Counted from the stretch's first letter, positions 24,693 to 32,827 are shown. The stretch is 64,000 nucleotides of DNA from Candidatus Desulforudis audaxviator MP104C (GCF_000018425.1 NC_010424.1:2062501-2126500), one strand, 5' to 3'. Numbers and translations are program-made. The notes: generated from the sequence alone by a model not told the origin.

Positions 24693-25793
24693 TTACTGGC
24701 GGAAGAAGATTCCGCGCGCCTTCCGGGCCACCACGCCGACCGCCAGGTACGTGGGGCAGAAACCGAAAAGCCCGGTGGCGAAGAAGGCCAGCCCCAAGTA
24801 GCCCCACGGCGCACCCGGGTCCAGGAAGATCAGGCCGGCCACGGTGAGCCCGCCGGCCATCCGGACCAGCCGCTCCCGCGACCCCAGGTTGTACCCGCGA
24901 ATGGTGTCCCGAATGTCGTGGATACTGAGCACCCCCTGCGGGCAAACGTTGACGCAACGGCCGCACCCCATACATTCCGTCGTGCGCAGCACCCCCTTCT
25001 CCCGGATCAGCCTCCGGACCGGCACACCCATGTCGCAGTTCTGCTCACACAGACCGCACTCCCGGCACCGGCCGACATCGGCCTTGATCTTATAGAAGCC
25101 GGCCACGTTGAGCACGCCCCAGGTGGCCGCCCAGGGACAGGCCCAGCGGCAAAAGCTGCGGTGACCGGTGAACGGGATGATTAAAAAGCTCGCGTAGTAG
25201 CCGATCAGAATCAGGTCGTACATCGTGCGGCCGAACCGTTCATAGGCGTGCACCGGGTCCACCAGCATATAGACAAAATAGGCCCACACCACCGCAAAGG
25301 GCAGCCATTTCAGGTGCCGCCAGCGCCACCAGAAGTCGCCTTTCAGGGTGGCGTCCCGGAAGGCGAAACCCACCGTTTCCCGGCTGAACACGCAGGGGCA
25401 GTTCCAGCCGCAGTCCGCGCGTTTGCCGACCAGGGCCACCATAATGAAAAGGATGAGAAAGGGCAGGGCGCCAACCATGTGGACGGCCAGGGTGAACTCG
25501 GCCTCGGTGCCGTCGAGAAGCGGCATGCGCGGGTAAAATATCGGGATGAAGACCCAGTACAGGAAAAACAGCCCCACCATCACCTTGACCCGCAGCCGCT
25601 GGTAGGCGTCGCGCTCGGTCCGCAGCCGCCAGACGGCGAAGGCCGGAATCAGGTAAAGCTCCGGACTGCCGTTCAGTTTCACCACCGACCCGCCCACTTC
25701 GACATAAATGGGATACAGGAAGCTCGAGGCCAGCCAGGCCAGGGCAATCGCGCTCGCTATTTTCGCCGGGGTGATTCTTTTCGCAGAACCCAT
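24693..25793 (-). CDS. NapH-like membrane 4Fe-4S protein with DUF2892-like C-terminus
   Basis: A 366-residue membrane protein with about six helices. Cys-rich loops CGWNCPCVFSRET (about 124) and FCRWACPWAA (about 212) match NapH/RdxA-type proteins. A cytosolic two-cluster ferredoxin region follows: CRECGLCEQNCDMG and CMGCGRCVNVCPQG. The end, ATGLFGFCPTYLAVGV, looks like the DUF2892 membrane motif. The ATG at 25793 is chosen because the 31 upstream codons lack features. It probably passes electrons across or along the membrane for the neighbouring radical SAM/methyltransferase system. It resembles the family I recall as TsoY; here it contains only Cys. Confidence 0.8.
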   Translation of the reverse strand: MGSAKRITPAKIASAIALAWLASSFLYPIYVEVGGSVVKLNGSPELYLIPAFAVWRLRTERDAYQRLRVKVMVGLFFLYWVFIPIFYPRMPLLDGTEAEFTLAVHMVGALPFLILFIMVALVGKRADCGWNCPCVFSRETVGFAFRDATLKGDFWWRWRHLKWLPFAVVWAYFVYMLVDPVHAYERFGRTMYDLILIGYYASFLIIPFTGHRSFCRWACPWAATWGVLNVAGFYKIKADVGRCRECGLCEQNCDMGVPVRRLIREKGVLRTTECMGCGRCVNVCPQGVLSIHDIRDTIRGYNLGSRERLVRMAGGLTVAGLIFLDPGAPWGYLGLAFFATGLFGFCPTYLAVGVVARKARGIFFRQ

Positions 25794-25901
25794 CTTTTCA
25801 GCGCCCCCTTGGACCACAGGTTTAGCGGAAATGCCGTCTGTTGGAATACTAGGCGCTTTGCCGCAAACATCTACGCAAAATGGCAAACTGGTTGAGCCAG
25901 G

Positions 25902-26687
25902 TTAGGGCTTGCTCCCAGTGATGAGGGTATAGCCGAGCACCCCGTCACGCACCAGTTCCTCGGCCTGGTGCAGGAGCACCTTGCCGCGCTTGAGGTCCAG
26001 GCCTTTCAAGTCGAGCTTGCCCACGGCCTGAGCCAGTTCGGCGAGGAGCAGCCGCTGCCGGATTTGGCCGGCCAGCGCCAGCAGCGCCTCCGGATGGTCG
26101 GTTGCGGTCAGGCCGGTGAACCCCGCATGGGCCAGGACCGCCCGGTATCCGTCAACAGTGAGGGCGTCGGCGATGCAGGCCGCCCGGAAGAGCAGCCCCT
26201 TCATCTCTTCGGGCAGCCGGTCCCGGTCCACCACCATATCGGTCAACCCGACACGCCCCCCGGCGGCAAGCACCCGGAACATCTCCCGGGCCGCCGTTTC
26301 CTTGTCCGGGAAGAGACAGAAAGAGCACTCGGAAATCACCGCGGTGCAGGCACCGTCTTCCAGGGGCAGGCGCTCGGCGTCCCCCTGCCGGAATTCCACC
26401 CGGTCGGTCAGCCCCGCGTCGGCCGCGTGCCGGCGCGCCTGTTCCAGGTTCTCCGCGCCCAGGTCGACCCCCAACACCCGGCAGCCGAAAACGCCCGCCA
26501 GAAACACGGCGCTGGTGCCCGTGCCGCAGGCCGCGTCGAGCAAAAAGTCTCCCGGCCCCAGGGCCAGGGCCTCTCCCAGCCGCCGGGTCAGTTCGAGCCC
26601 CCCGGGATGAAAGCTCCGGCCCAGGAGCAGGCGGACGACATCGTTCTGGTAGAAATCAACGCAGGCACACTTTAAGTCCTCATTCAC
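25902..26687 (-). CDS. class I SAM-dependent methyltransferase of the selenoprotein-linked cassette
   Basis: A 261-residue methyltransferase. The SAM-binding motif I is LLDAACGTGTSAVFLAGVFG near residue 48, followed by GVDLGAENLEQARR and the acidic loop QGDAERLPLEDG. The region ISECSFCLFPDKETAAREMF carries two Cys where metalloid methyltransferases have substrate thiols, and CACVDFYQ at the N-terminus adds two more. A GTG start four bases after the radical SAM gene suggests coupling. The context suggests methylation of a metal(loid) or of a product of the radical SAM enzyme; the substrate is unknown. Confidence 0.82.
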   Translation of the reverse strand: MNEDLKCACVDFYQNDVVRLLLGRSFHPGGLELTRRLGEALALGPGDFLLDAACGTGTSAVFLAGVFGCRVLGVDLGAENLEQARRHAADAGLTDRVEFRQGDAERLPLEDGACTAVISECSFCLFPDKETAAREMFRVLAAGGRVGLTDMVVDRDRLPEEMKGLLFRAACIADALTVDGYRAVLAHAGFTGLTATDHPEALLALAGQIRQRLLLAELAQAVGKLDLKGLDLKRGKVLLHQAEELVRDGVLGYTLITGSKP

Positions 26688-26690
26688 CGG

Positions 26691-28052
26691 TCAACTACCT
26701 CGCTTCAACACGTTGTACACACAAAAGGGCACAAGCCCACCGTCCGGTAAGAGCTGGTGAACGCAACATTTCCGCGCCCGTTTGAGTTCGAAATTGTGGA
26801 CGTCCATAAAGGCGTGCACCCCGATCATGGTGATCTGGTCGCGGAGCGCTTCAAGGTCCTCCAGCGAAATCCCACAGCAGGAGGCCAGGCTTTTCAGGGA
26901 TTCGTCCGTCCCGGGCACGGCCCCGGCCGACCAAAGTTCTTCCAGGGAAGTCTGGGTCAGGGGAGAAAGGTCAGTGATGATCCGGTTCTTGAAGTAGTCC
27001 AGGTAGTCGTCCACGTTCACCAGCCGGGGCGCCGTGGTCAGCCGCTCGCCCCCGGTATACACGTAGGTAAGGGCGAAACAGGTCGGGTAGGGGCAAGGCA
27101 CCGGCACGAAATCCGCCCGGGTCAGTTCGCCTTCGGTCTGTCGCTCCAACCCTTTCAGAATGTCGGGAAGAGTGATCCGGTTCAGCGGGTCGAACTCCAG
27201 CCGGTGGCGCCCGATGTGGGCCACCGGCTGGAACATCAGGCCGCGGATGCGGGGGTTTTGCAGCGCGAAGCGGACGAGGTCGCCCAGCTCACCGTCGTTC
27301 ACCCCCGGGACCACGGTGGCCGAAAGGACAATGGGAATCCCGCAGTCACTGAGGCGCTCCACGGCCAAGAGCTTGTCGGCCAGAAGATCGGCCCCCCGGA
27401 TCCGCCGGTAGACAACCGCCGACAGCCCGTCGAACTGCAGGTACACCGACGGCCGGAACTCGGCCAGGCGCGCCAGGAAGGCATCGTCCCGGGCGATGCG
27501 CAGGCCGTTGGTGTTCAGTTGCACCAGCCGGATGCCCTTGGCCCGGGCCAGCGCCAACAGCTCGAAGAGTTCCGGGTGCAGCGTCGGCTCGCCCCCGCTG
27601 AACTGGAGCACGTCCGGGTTCCCCTCGCACTCCCGGTACACATCCAGCAGCCGCGCCACCTGCTCCGGGGCCAGAAAGCCGGAACCCCCGGCGTCGGCCA
27701 GGCAGGCCGGGCACTTCAGGTCGCACGCCTGTGTCACGTCGATGATCGCCAGGCAGGTGTGCTGCTGGTGGTCCGGGCAAAGGCCGCAGTCGTGCGGGCA
27801 GCCGCGCTCAACCCGGGTGGAAAAGCGGCGGGGGAGGGTGCCGGGCTTATTGTATTTCAGGCTGTACCGGTAGTGATCGATATCACTCGAGACCAGCGCC
27901 TCGGAATGGCCGTGCTCGGGGCACCACTTGCGCAGGTAAACCCGCCGGCCCCGGACCAGCACGTCGGCGTGTACCAGGCCCCGGCACTCCGGGCAAAGGC
28001 TCTGACCTACTTCCAAAAAGATGCTGTCACGTTCGCGGCTGCCGCCGGCCAT
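26691..28052 (-). CDS. radical SAM protein with N-terminal zinc-ribbon-like region
   Basis: 453 residues from the ATG at 28052 (GGAGG seven bases upstream). The radical SAM cluster motif is CDLKCPACLADAGGSG near residue 112, preceded by CPHDCGLCPDH. An N-terminal Cys region reads SLCPECRGLV and WCPEHGHSE. FSGGEPTLHPELFEL is the SAM-binding GGE motif. The C-terminus has more cysteines (SCCGISLED, KCCVHQLLPDGGLVPFC). The layout is like radical SAM methylases of the MJ0619/tetraether-synthase-like group and like TrsS, which can be a selenoprotein; here Cys is used. It lies 23 bases after selD and four before the methyltransferase gene. Confidence 0.85.
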   Translation of the reverse strand: MAGGSRERDSIFLEVGQSLCPECRGLVHADVLVRGRRVYLRKWCPEHGHSEALVSSDIDHYRYSLKYNKPGTLPRRFSTRVERGCPHDCGLCPDHQQHTCLAIIDVTQACDLKCPACLADAGGSGFLAPEQVARLLDVYRECEGNPDVLQFSGGEPTLHPELFELLALARAKGIRLVQLNTNGLRIARDDAFLARLAEFRPSVYLQFDGLSAVVYRRIRGADLLADKLLAVERLSDCGIPIVLSATVVPGVNDGELGDLVRFALQNPRIRGLMFQPVAHIGRHRLEFDPLNRITLPDILKGLERQTEGELTRADFVPVPCPYPTCFALTYVYTGGERLTTAPRLVNVDDYLDYFKNRIITDLSPLTQTSLEELWSAGAVPGTDESLKSLASCCGISLEDLEALRDQITMIGVHAFMDVHNFELKRARKCCVHQLLPDGGLVPFCVYNVLKRGS

Positions 28053-28075
28053 CTCGATCCCTCCGGACAAGTCGG

Positions 28076-29125
28076 CTAGGAAAACACATTGAACGAGCTT
28101 GGATCTCGTACCAGTCTGCCGATCACGGCGGACTCCTCGGCCCCTGCAGCACCGCGCAAGGCGGCCAGGAGCGCATCCAGTTTGTCCGGCGCGACCGCCA
28201 TGAGCAGCCCGCCGGAAGTCTGGGGATCGCACAAGACCAGCCGCATTTCCTCGGAAAGCGAAGGCTCCCACCGGTAGCGCTCGCGGGCGTAACGATAGTT
28301 GCCGTGGGCCCCGCCGGCCACCGCCCCGGCCCGTGCCAGTTCCAAAGCACCGGGAATCACCGGGACCCGGGAGGCCTCCACCTCGACCCCCACCCCGCTC
28401 GCCGCCGCCATTTCCCACAGGTGCCCCAAAAGCCCGAATCCGGTCACGTCCGTACAGGCGTGCACGCCGATCCGCAGCATGACTTCGGCCGCCTCCCGGT
28501 TAAGCGCGGTCATGTACCGCACCGCCAGGGTCTCCAGGCCGGCATCCACCAGCCGCCGGTCGATGCCGGTGGCGATAACACCGGTGCCCAGCGGCTTGGT
28601 GAGGACCAGGACATCACCGGCCCGCGCACCGCTTCGGAACACGAGGCGTTCGGGGTGAGCGAACCCCGTAACACATAAGCCGTACTTGGGGGCATGATCG
28701 GTGATGGAATGGCCCCCGGCGATGGATACACCGGCCTCGGCCGCCTTGTCCGCACCACCGCGCAAAATGTCTTCCAGGATCCCAAGGGGAATGCTCTGGT
28801 TGGGGAACCCCACGATATTGAGAGCGAACACCGGACGGCCGCCCATCGCGTAGATGTCGCTTAAGGCGTTGGCGGCCGCCACCTGCCCGAAGGTGTACGG
28901 ATCATCGACCACCGGAGTGATGTAGTCCACGGTCTGGATCAGGGCCAAGTCGGGGCCGACCCGGTACACGGCGGCGTCATCCTCCCGGCCGGCCAGGATG
29001 CGGGGATCAACCAGGGGCGGCAGGCAGCGCAGCAAGTGCGCCAGATCGGAATGCCCGATCTTGCACGCTCAGCCCGAACCCGGAGAGTAGGAAGTAAGCC
29101 GGAAGTTTGGGTAATTCCCGGTCAT
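28076..29125 (-). CDS. selD: selenide, water dikinase SelD, selenocysteine-containing
   Basis: SelD makes selenophosphate from selenide and ATP, the selenium donor for Sec-tRNA. The true start is the ATG at 29125 (GGAGAAC site). It gives 349 residues if the TGA at 29069-29071 is read as selenocysteine, Sec19, in the motif GSG-U-ACKIG, where other SelDs carry the catalytic Cys or Sec followed by the essential Lys. A perfect 7-bp hairpin (29043-29061) begins seven bases after the UGA, as expected for a bacterial SECIS. Body motifs include VDYITPVVDDPYTFGQVAAA, GGHSITD and DVTGFGLLGH. Without readthrough only a truncated protein would be made. Confidence 0.93.
29043..29061 (-). promoter_or_regulatory. 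SECIS-like hairpin in selD
   Basis: On the minus strand AGATCGG-GCATT-CCGATCT, a perfect 7-bp stem with a five-base loop starting with G, lies seven bases downstream of the in-frame UGA. Position and size fit SelB-binding elements. Confidence 0.75.
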
Positions 29126-29157
29126 GGCGTGTTCTCCGTTCAAAGGTTGTTGCCATC

Positions 29158-29187
29158 AGTGTACCACGGGAGTTATTATTATTCCAA
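29158..29187 (-). promoter_or_regulatory. promoter of selD and the downstream cassette
   Basis: Minus strand TTGGAA (29182-29187), 18-bp spacer, TACACT (29158-29163), about 35 bases before the selD start. The -35 touches the palindromes at 29187-29212. Confidence 0.55.
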
Positions 29188-29212
29188 TGCATAGTTTGCA
29201 TATGTTCTATGC
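29187..29212. promoter_or_regulatory. overlapping palindromes, likely LysR operator
   Basis: Two perfect 5-bp dyads with 5-base centres overlap: ATGCA-TAGTT-TGCAT (29187-29201) and GCATA-TGTTC-TATGC (29198-29212). They lie between divergent selD and the LysR gene and abut the selD -35, the usual place for a LysR activator site. Confidence 0.65.
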
Positions 29213-29235
29213 TTGGCGGTTATATGGAGGGGCGG

Positions 29236-30129
29236 ATGATAACCGACATTCCCTTGTCGCAACTGCGCGTTTTCCACGCGGTCGCCCGGCACCTTAGTTA
29301 CTCGCGGGCCGCAGAGGAACTGGCCCTGAGCCAGCCCGCGGTATCCCGGCAGATTAGCAACCTGGAGGGTCTCCTGGGCTTGCGCCTGTTTGACCGGCGG
29401 GGGCGCCGGGTGCAGCTCACCGACGCTGGCCGGAGCCTCTATGAATACGCCGACCAGATCGTGCACCTGGCCGGTGAGGCCCGGCGGGCGATGGACGGGC
29501 TACGCAACCTCGAACGAGGGCAGGTGCGCCTGGGCTTGGCCGCCTCCGCGGCCGGACATGCCCTTCGTTCGACGTTGAAACAGTTTGGGGCGTTTTATCC
29601 GGAAATCGAAGTGCGGTTGAAGGTGGCCCCGAGCAGGCGCATCCAGCAACTGCTCGCGGAAGGAGCACTGGACCTGGCGCTGGCCGGTCCGGACGTCTTA
29701 CCCGGACTGCACATTGAGTTTGTACTCAGCGACACTCTGATCCTGGTTTCGGCGTCGGATCACCCCTGGACTACGCAACCCCCGCCCGATTACGCCGCCT
29801 TGAACCGACAGATCCTCCTCTGGCCGCCGCGCGGTTCAGGCGTGCGTGAAGCAGCCGCTTCCTTTCTGCACGCACATGGCCTGCAGCCGGAGACGATAGA
29901 GGTGCCGGACTGGAGCGCCATCCGGAACCTGGCCGCGGCCGGGACCGGCCTCGCGTTCGTTCCCGCCGCGCCGGCCGCACCGGAACTGGAAACAGGCCGC
30001 CTGGTGCAGTACGGACCGGGGTGGACGTTCAGCTTTTCCCGCTGCCTGCTTTCGGCCAAAGACCGCCCCCTTTTCCCGGCGGCGCTGGCCTTCGCCAATT
30101 TTGCCCGCAAACATGAGACAAGCACTTGA
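29236..30129 (+). CDS. LysR-family transcriptional regulator
   Basis: A 297-residue LysR regulator. The N-terminal helix-turn-helix reads LRVFHAVARHLSYSRAAEEL then ALSQPAVSRQISNLEGLLG, and the effector domain starts near residue 90 (GQVRLGLAASAAGHALRSTL). ATG at 29236 follows GGAGG; 43 upstream codons are open but cross the promoter region. It is divergent from selD with overlapping palindromes between them, so it probably controls the selD-radical SAM-methyltransferase cassette and itself. The inducer is unknown. Confidence 0.9.
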   Translation: MITDIPLSQLRVFHAVARHLSYSRAAEELALSQPAVSRQISNLEGLLGLRLFDRRGRRVQLTDAGRSLYEYADQIVHLAGEARRAMDGLRNLERGQVRLGLAASAAGHALRSTLKQFGAFYPEIEVRLKVAPSRRIQQLLAEGALDLALAGPDVLPGLHIEFVLSDTLILVSASDHPWTTQPPPDYAALNRQILLWPPRGSGVREAAASFLHAHGLQPETIEVPDWSAIRNLAAAGTGLAFVPAAPAAPELETGRLVQYGPGWTFSFSRCLLSAKDRPLFPAALAFANFARKHETST

Positions 30130-30383
30130 TGGGACGGGAAAGGCCGCCCCCAGGAAGAAGCAGGCAGCCGGAACGGGCAAGCGGCGGCCTACTGTTATGG
30201 CTGTCGAAAAAGTTTCATGACCCTTCGTGACCATATCACGATCATTTAGCTCTCGGGCGACTCGACCGTACCCGGAGAGCCTTGATTTTCCCGGGTTTCC
30301 AGCACTATGCAGGAATGAAACTGGTAGTAAAGTACACAATAAGAAAAAACCACTTATTATTTTTTAAGGAGGAAACTCAACAC
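30130..30383. other. intergenic region before the Q-rich gene
   Basis: No convincing gene. It ends with an AT-rich stretch and the Shine-Dalgarno of the next gene; a promoter there was not identified with confidence. Confidence 0.4.
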
Positions 30384-31013
30384 ATGGCCCAGTACGCGCA
30401 GAACTTACAGTGGCAGTTGAACCACCTCAGGCAGGACCTGAACAACATCCTGCAGATGGCCAGCCAACTCTCCCAGCAGGAACAAAGCAACGCGATGGAA
30501 TTGCGGCGCCTGCAGCAACTGGAAAACAACGCCTCCCAGCAGCTGCAGCGGATCCAGCAGATTTGCAACAGCCTAAGCAACAGCTTGAACCAGGTCTCGG
30601 GAATCAGCCAGCAGTACGGAATGGGTATGCAAGCAGCCGGTGCCCAGTTCACGCAGCAGCAACCCTACACCGCGCAGTTCACGCAGCAGCAACCCTACAC
30701 CGCGCAGACCGGTACGGCCCAATTCGGCGGCGGGTTCAACGTACCGCAGTACGGTACCGGCGCGTACGCCCAGAACATCGGACAGTACAGCGCGGGCATG
30801 AACATCGGCAACTTAGGCGCGAACCAGTACGGCGCCCAGGCCTTCAGCCCGATGATGGGCAATATCGGGAACATCGGCAATCTAGGCGGCTACACCGCGC
30901 TGCAGACCGGCTACCGGACCGGCACCAACTACCTGCAGAATCCGTCGAACCTGGGCAACTACTCGGCCGTGCAATCCGGCTACCTGAATCCGTCGATAAG
31001 CGGCCAGTTCTGA
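30384..31013 (+). CDS. Q/N/G/Y-rich low-complexity protein with N-terminal coiled coil
   Basis: A 209-residue protein with a strong AAGGAGG site. Residues 1-70 are a helical, Gln-rich segment (WQLNHLRQDLNNILQMASQL, LRRLQQLENNASQQLQRIQQ). From about 75 on it is low-complexity: Gln, Asn, Gly, Tyr, Ala and Thr, with two identical AQFTQQQPYT units and several NIGN(L/I)G-like units. There is no signal peptide, Cys or catalytic motif. It looks like a prion-like or assembly-prone protein; a spore-coat or inclusion role is a guess. Confidence 0.8.
   Translation: MAQYAQNLQWQLNHLRQDLNNILQMASQLSQQEQSNAMELRRLQQLENNASQQLQRIQQICNSLSNSLNQVSGISQQYGMGMQAAGAQFTQQQPYTAQFTQQQPYTAQTGTAQFGGGFNVPQYGTGAYAQNIGQYSAGMNIGNLGANQYGAQAFSPMMGNIGNIGNLGGYTALQTGYRTGTNYLQNPSNLGNYSAVQSGYLNPSISGQF
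30645..30704 (+). repeat. perfect tandem 30-bp repeat in the Q-rich gene
   Basis: Two identical 30-bp copies, at 30645-30674 and 30675-30704, each encode QFTQQQPYTA. Exact identity implies recent duplication or conversion. Confidence 0.9.
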
Positions 31014-31061
31014 ATTCCGGTTAACACGCAGCAGGTTAGCGGCTGGACATAAGCACCCCTT

Positions 31062-31100
31062 AATAGGCCGTTGGATAAACGGCCTATTATCTATTATTTT
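31062..31100 (+). terminator. terminator of the Q-rich gene
   Basis: Perfect 11-bp stem AATAGGCCGTT-GGATA-AACGGCCTATT (31062-31088) followed by an AT-rich, T-rich tract. Confidence 0.85.
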
Positions 31101-31243
31101 TATTATTTTTTTATTTTTATTTTTGCCCTGCTCGCCGATTTCTCGGCCTTCAAGGACCGGGTTACGAAAAGGTTCCGTGACCTGTCCGCGGAGTTGTCCG
31201 GAAAACCGAATGAACACGCTCTTCTATTGGTTTTCGCGATTCC

Positions 31244-31272
31244 TTGCTTCGGGCGGACGGTTATGCTAAAAT
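31244..31272 (+). promoter_or_regulatory. tRNA-Ala promoter
   Basis: TTGCTT (31244-31249), 17-bp spacer, TAAAAT (31267-31272), 29 bases before the tRNA. Confidence 0.65.
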
Positions 31273-31301
31273 GAATTGCGGCGGACCGATCCGCCTGATC
31301 C

Positions 31302-31377
31302 GGGCCCGTAGCTCAGATGGGAGAGCGCTTGACTCGCATTCAAGAGGTCAGGGGTTCGATTCCCCTCGGGTCCACCA
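31302..31377 (+). tRNA. tRNA-Ala (CGC)
   Basis: Acceptor GGGCCCG pairs with CGGGTCC, giving the G3-U70 pair that marks alanine tRNAs. Anticodon loop CTCGCAT (CGC), T-arm GGGGTTCGATTCCCC, encoded CCA. The sequence just after it resembles a phage/ICE attachment-site flank. Confidence 0.97.
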
Positions 31378-32158
31378 GTAATGACAAGGGTTTGCGGGGT
31401 TTTGCGGAACCCCGTTGCTGAGGGAGTTGGCAACCATTTGGCAACCATGGGCTAGCTCCCTTTATTTGTCCGCAGAGTCGTACTTGGCCAGAGCTTGCCG
31501 TCGAGGGTGGCAAACACCAAATCGTAGTCCTTGTGGGTTCCCCGCCGGGCCATGCAACTCCAGATCGGTCATTACGTTGACCGATTTATCGGTCTCTTTT
31601 TCGTCATCAGGAACACCGTCAATCTCCGCTATGGAGTATGAAAGGCTGCGGTGCGGCCTGGTTTCTCGACTCGGTCTGAGCTTCTTGGAACACGGATTCT
31701 TTGAGCCTCGAAGAACCAACCCTGGTTGGCGGCGTTCACCACCTTCTACCGCCACGCTAAGTGGAAAAACGGCCTGTTTATGCTGCCACTTAAGGTATGC
31801 TCAGAGGAGAGGGATAATCTTCCAGACAAGGCCGTGCTGAGGAACACCACTTCCCCCACCCTTGTGCTCAGTCTCCTCTGTGGTGTACACTCATGTTAGG
31901 TGGTGTCCGGGTTTCATATCTTTTAAGATAAGGTTTTGGCCAGCCCCGGTGCCATTTGATCCGCGCGCGAGGCGCCGCCGGCAGGAGCGTACCCATGCAA
32001 ACAGCCGCCATTATCACCGTCGCGCTACCCAGACACACTCCGCACAGCAATGCCGCACCATACGAGGGCCGCTCGGCGTCCAGGGGCAAGGCGACCCGTA
32101 AAGGACCTCCTCTTAACGCTACTTGCGGACACGCTGAGGAAAAGGAGGTGTGGAAGTC
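31378..32158. other. decayed region after tRNA-Ala
   Basis: No intact gene. Just after the tRNA is a hairpin (AGGGAG with CTCCCT, then TTTATTT, about 31422-31466) that can terminate the tRNA transcript. It includes a minus-strand integrase fragment (31452-31564). Other open frames lack ribosome sites and recognisable domains. Composition is mixed and looks like remnants. Confidence 0.5.
31452..31564 (-). pseudogene. tyrosine integrase fragment
   Basis: Minus-strand translation gives MARRGTHKDYDLVFATLDGK then LWPSTTLRTNKGS and a stop. This resembles the segment of tyrosine recombinases reading (D)YGLVFATxDGxPxxPS. Frames stop on either side and no catalytic Arg/His/Tyr region is present. Its place beside a tRNA gene fits an old integration site. 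Confidence 0.5.
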
Positions 32159-32338
32159 ATGAACGTAGCGGAACTCTTTGGTTACCCCATCGCGGCCCTT
32201 TCCGCCGTTGTGCTGCTTTTCCTGGTCATCCTGCAGGCCGACGGTGTCCAAATATGGTGGCCGCTGTGGCCCATCTTTGGCTTGGGTGTGATTGTTGGTT
32301 TTGCACTGCTGACGCCCCCGTTGAAGAAAATCATCTAG
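32159..32338 (+). CDS. small two-helix membrane protein
   Basis: A 59-residue protein with two hydrophobic helices: ALSAVVLLFLVILQ (about 13-26) and LWPIFGLGVIVGFALL (about 35-50), ending LKKII. AAAGGAGG lies ten bases before the ATG at 32159; the GTG at 32150 overlaps that site and is rejected. Unknown function; it stands alone in a decayed region. Confidence 0.6.
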   Translation: MNVAELFGYPIAALSAVVLLFLVILQADGVQIWWPLWPIFGLGVIVGFALLTPPLKKII

Positions 32339-32346
32339 TCAATTGG

Positions 32347-32706
32347 TTAACAGCCGGCGGTGCCTCCCCGGGTATGGTGGATGGACTCAACCGAAAAACC
32401 AGTTACGGGACTCCCGGACAAGTGGTTGGGGGCGGTTACGTCTGCAACACTGCGGCCGTAATTTTCGATCGCCCACCATTCGTCACCGGGCTCAGGCTGA
32501 TCAAATGAGCGCATAAGCTGGATTCTGGGCTGGACGGACGTCACCCTGCCTTGCCAGATCAGTTTTTCTAAACCCATCAATGTCCCGGAAGAGAATGCAG
32601 TAACTTCTTCTAGGCTGACCGCACTCAGGTACAGCTCTGCCGCTTCATCGGCGATAATCTCGGCCACCACTTGCGCCCCCGGTTCGCCCTCCACCAGCGC
32701 GAGCAC
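32347..32706 (-). pseudogene. VapC-like PIN toxin fragment
   Basis: The frame begins with LALVEGEPGAQVVAEIIADE followed by AELYLSAVSLEEV, which matches the start of PIN-domain toxins after their first Asp strand. The N-terminal MxxxLDTSA strand is missing, and after about residue 35 the sequence no longer resembles a PIN domain. No antitoxin gene is adjacent. Treated as a remnant. Confidence 0.5.
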
Positions 32707-32728
32707 GGCGCATAATTACATAATTAGT

Positions 32729-32827
32729 AGTTGGTCGTCGGTCGTCGGTCGTCAGTGGCTGTTCGCCAGTTTTCAGCTATTGCGCACCACGCGGATTCAT
32801 GACCCAAACCGACCACCGACCACCAAC
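32729..32827. repeat. GTCGGTC-type inverted repeats
   Basis: A run of GGTCGTC units (about 32730-32752) is mirrored by ACCGACC/ACCACC units (about 32808-32827). The arms are imperfect. Such GGTCG-rich repeats occur between genes in several related anaerobes. Confidence 0.5.

Larger units (their letters stand above)
31014..31301 (+). other. intergenic region with terminator and tRNA promoter
   Basis: Contains the terminator at 31062-31100 and the tRNA-Ala promoter at 31244-31272. The 67-codon frame from 31071 overlaps the terminator and is rejected. Confidence 0.6.

Noticed and set aside
26687-26695. UGA at the end of the radical SAM gene as a third Sec codon
   Set aside because: The methyltransferase GTG start follows at once and both proteins have complete ends, so the UGA is a true stop.
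26757-28079. 440-codon plus-strand ORF
   Set aside because: Antisense to the radical SAM gene; no domain and no ribosome site.
28053-28418. N-terminal extension of the radical SAM ORF
   Set aside because: The Gly/Arg-rich stretch lies over the end of selD; the ATG at 28052 has the ribosome site and the conserved start.
31266-31448. Minus-strand ORF of 60 codons across tRNA-Ala
   Set aside because: It is the antisense translation of the tRNA and its flank (a common false protein). No ribosome site.
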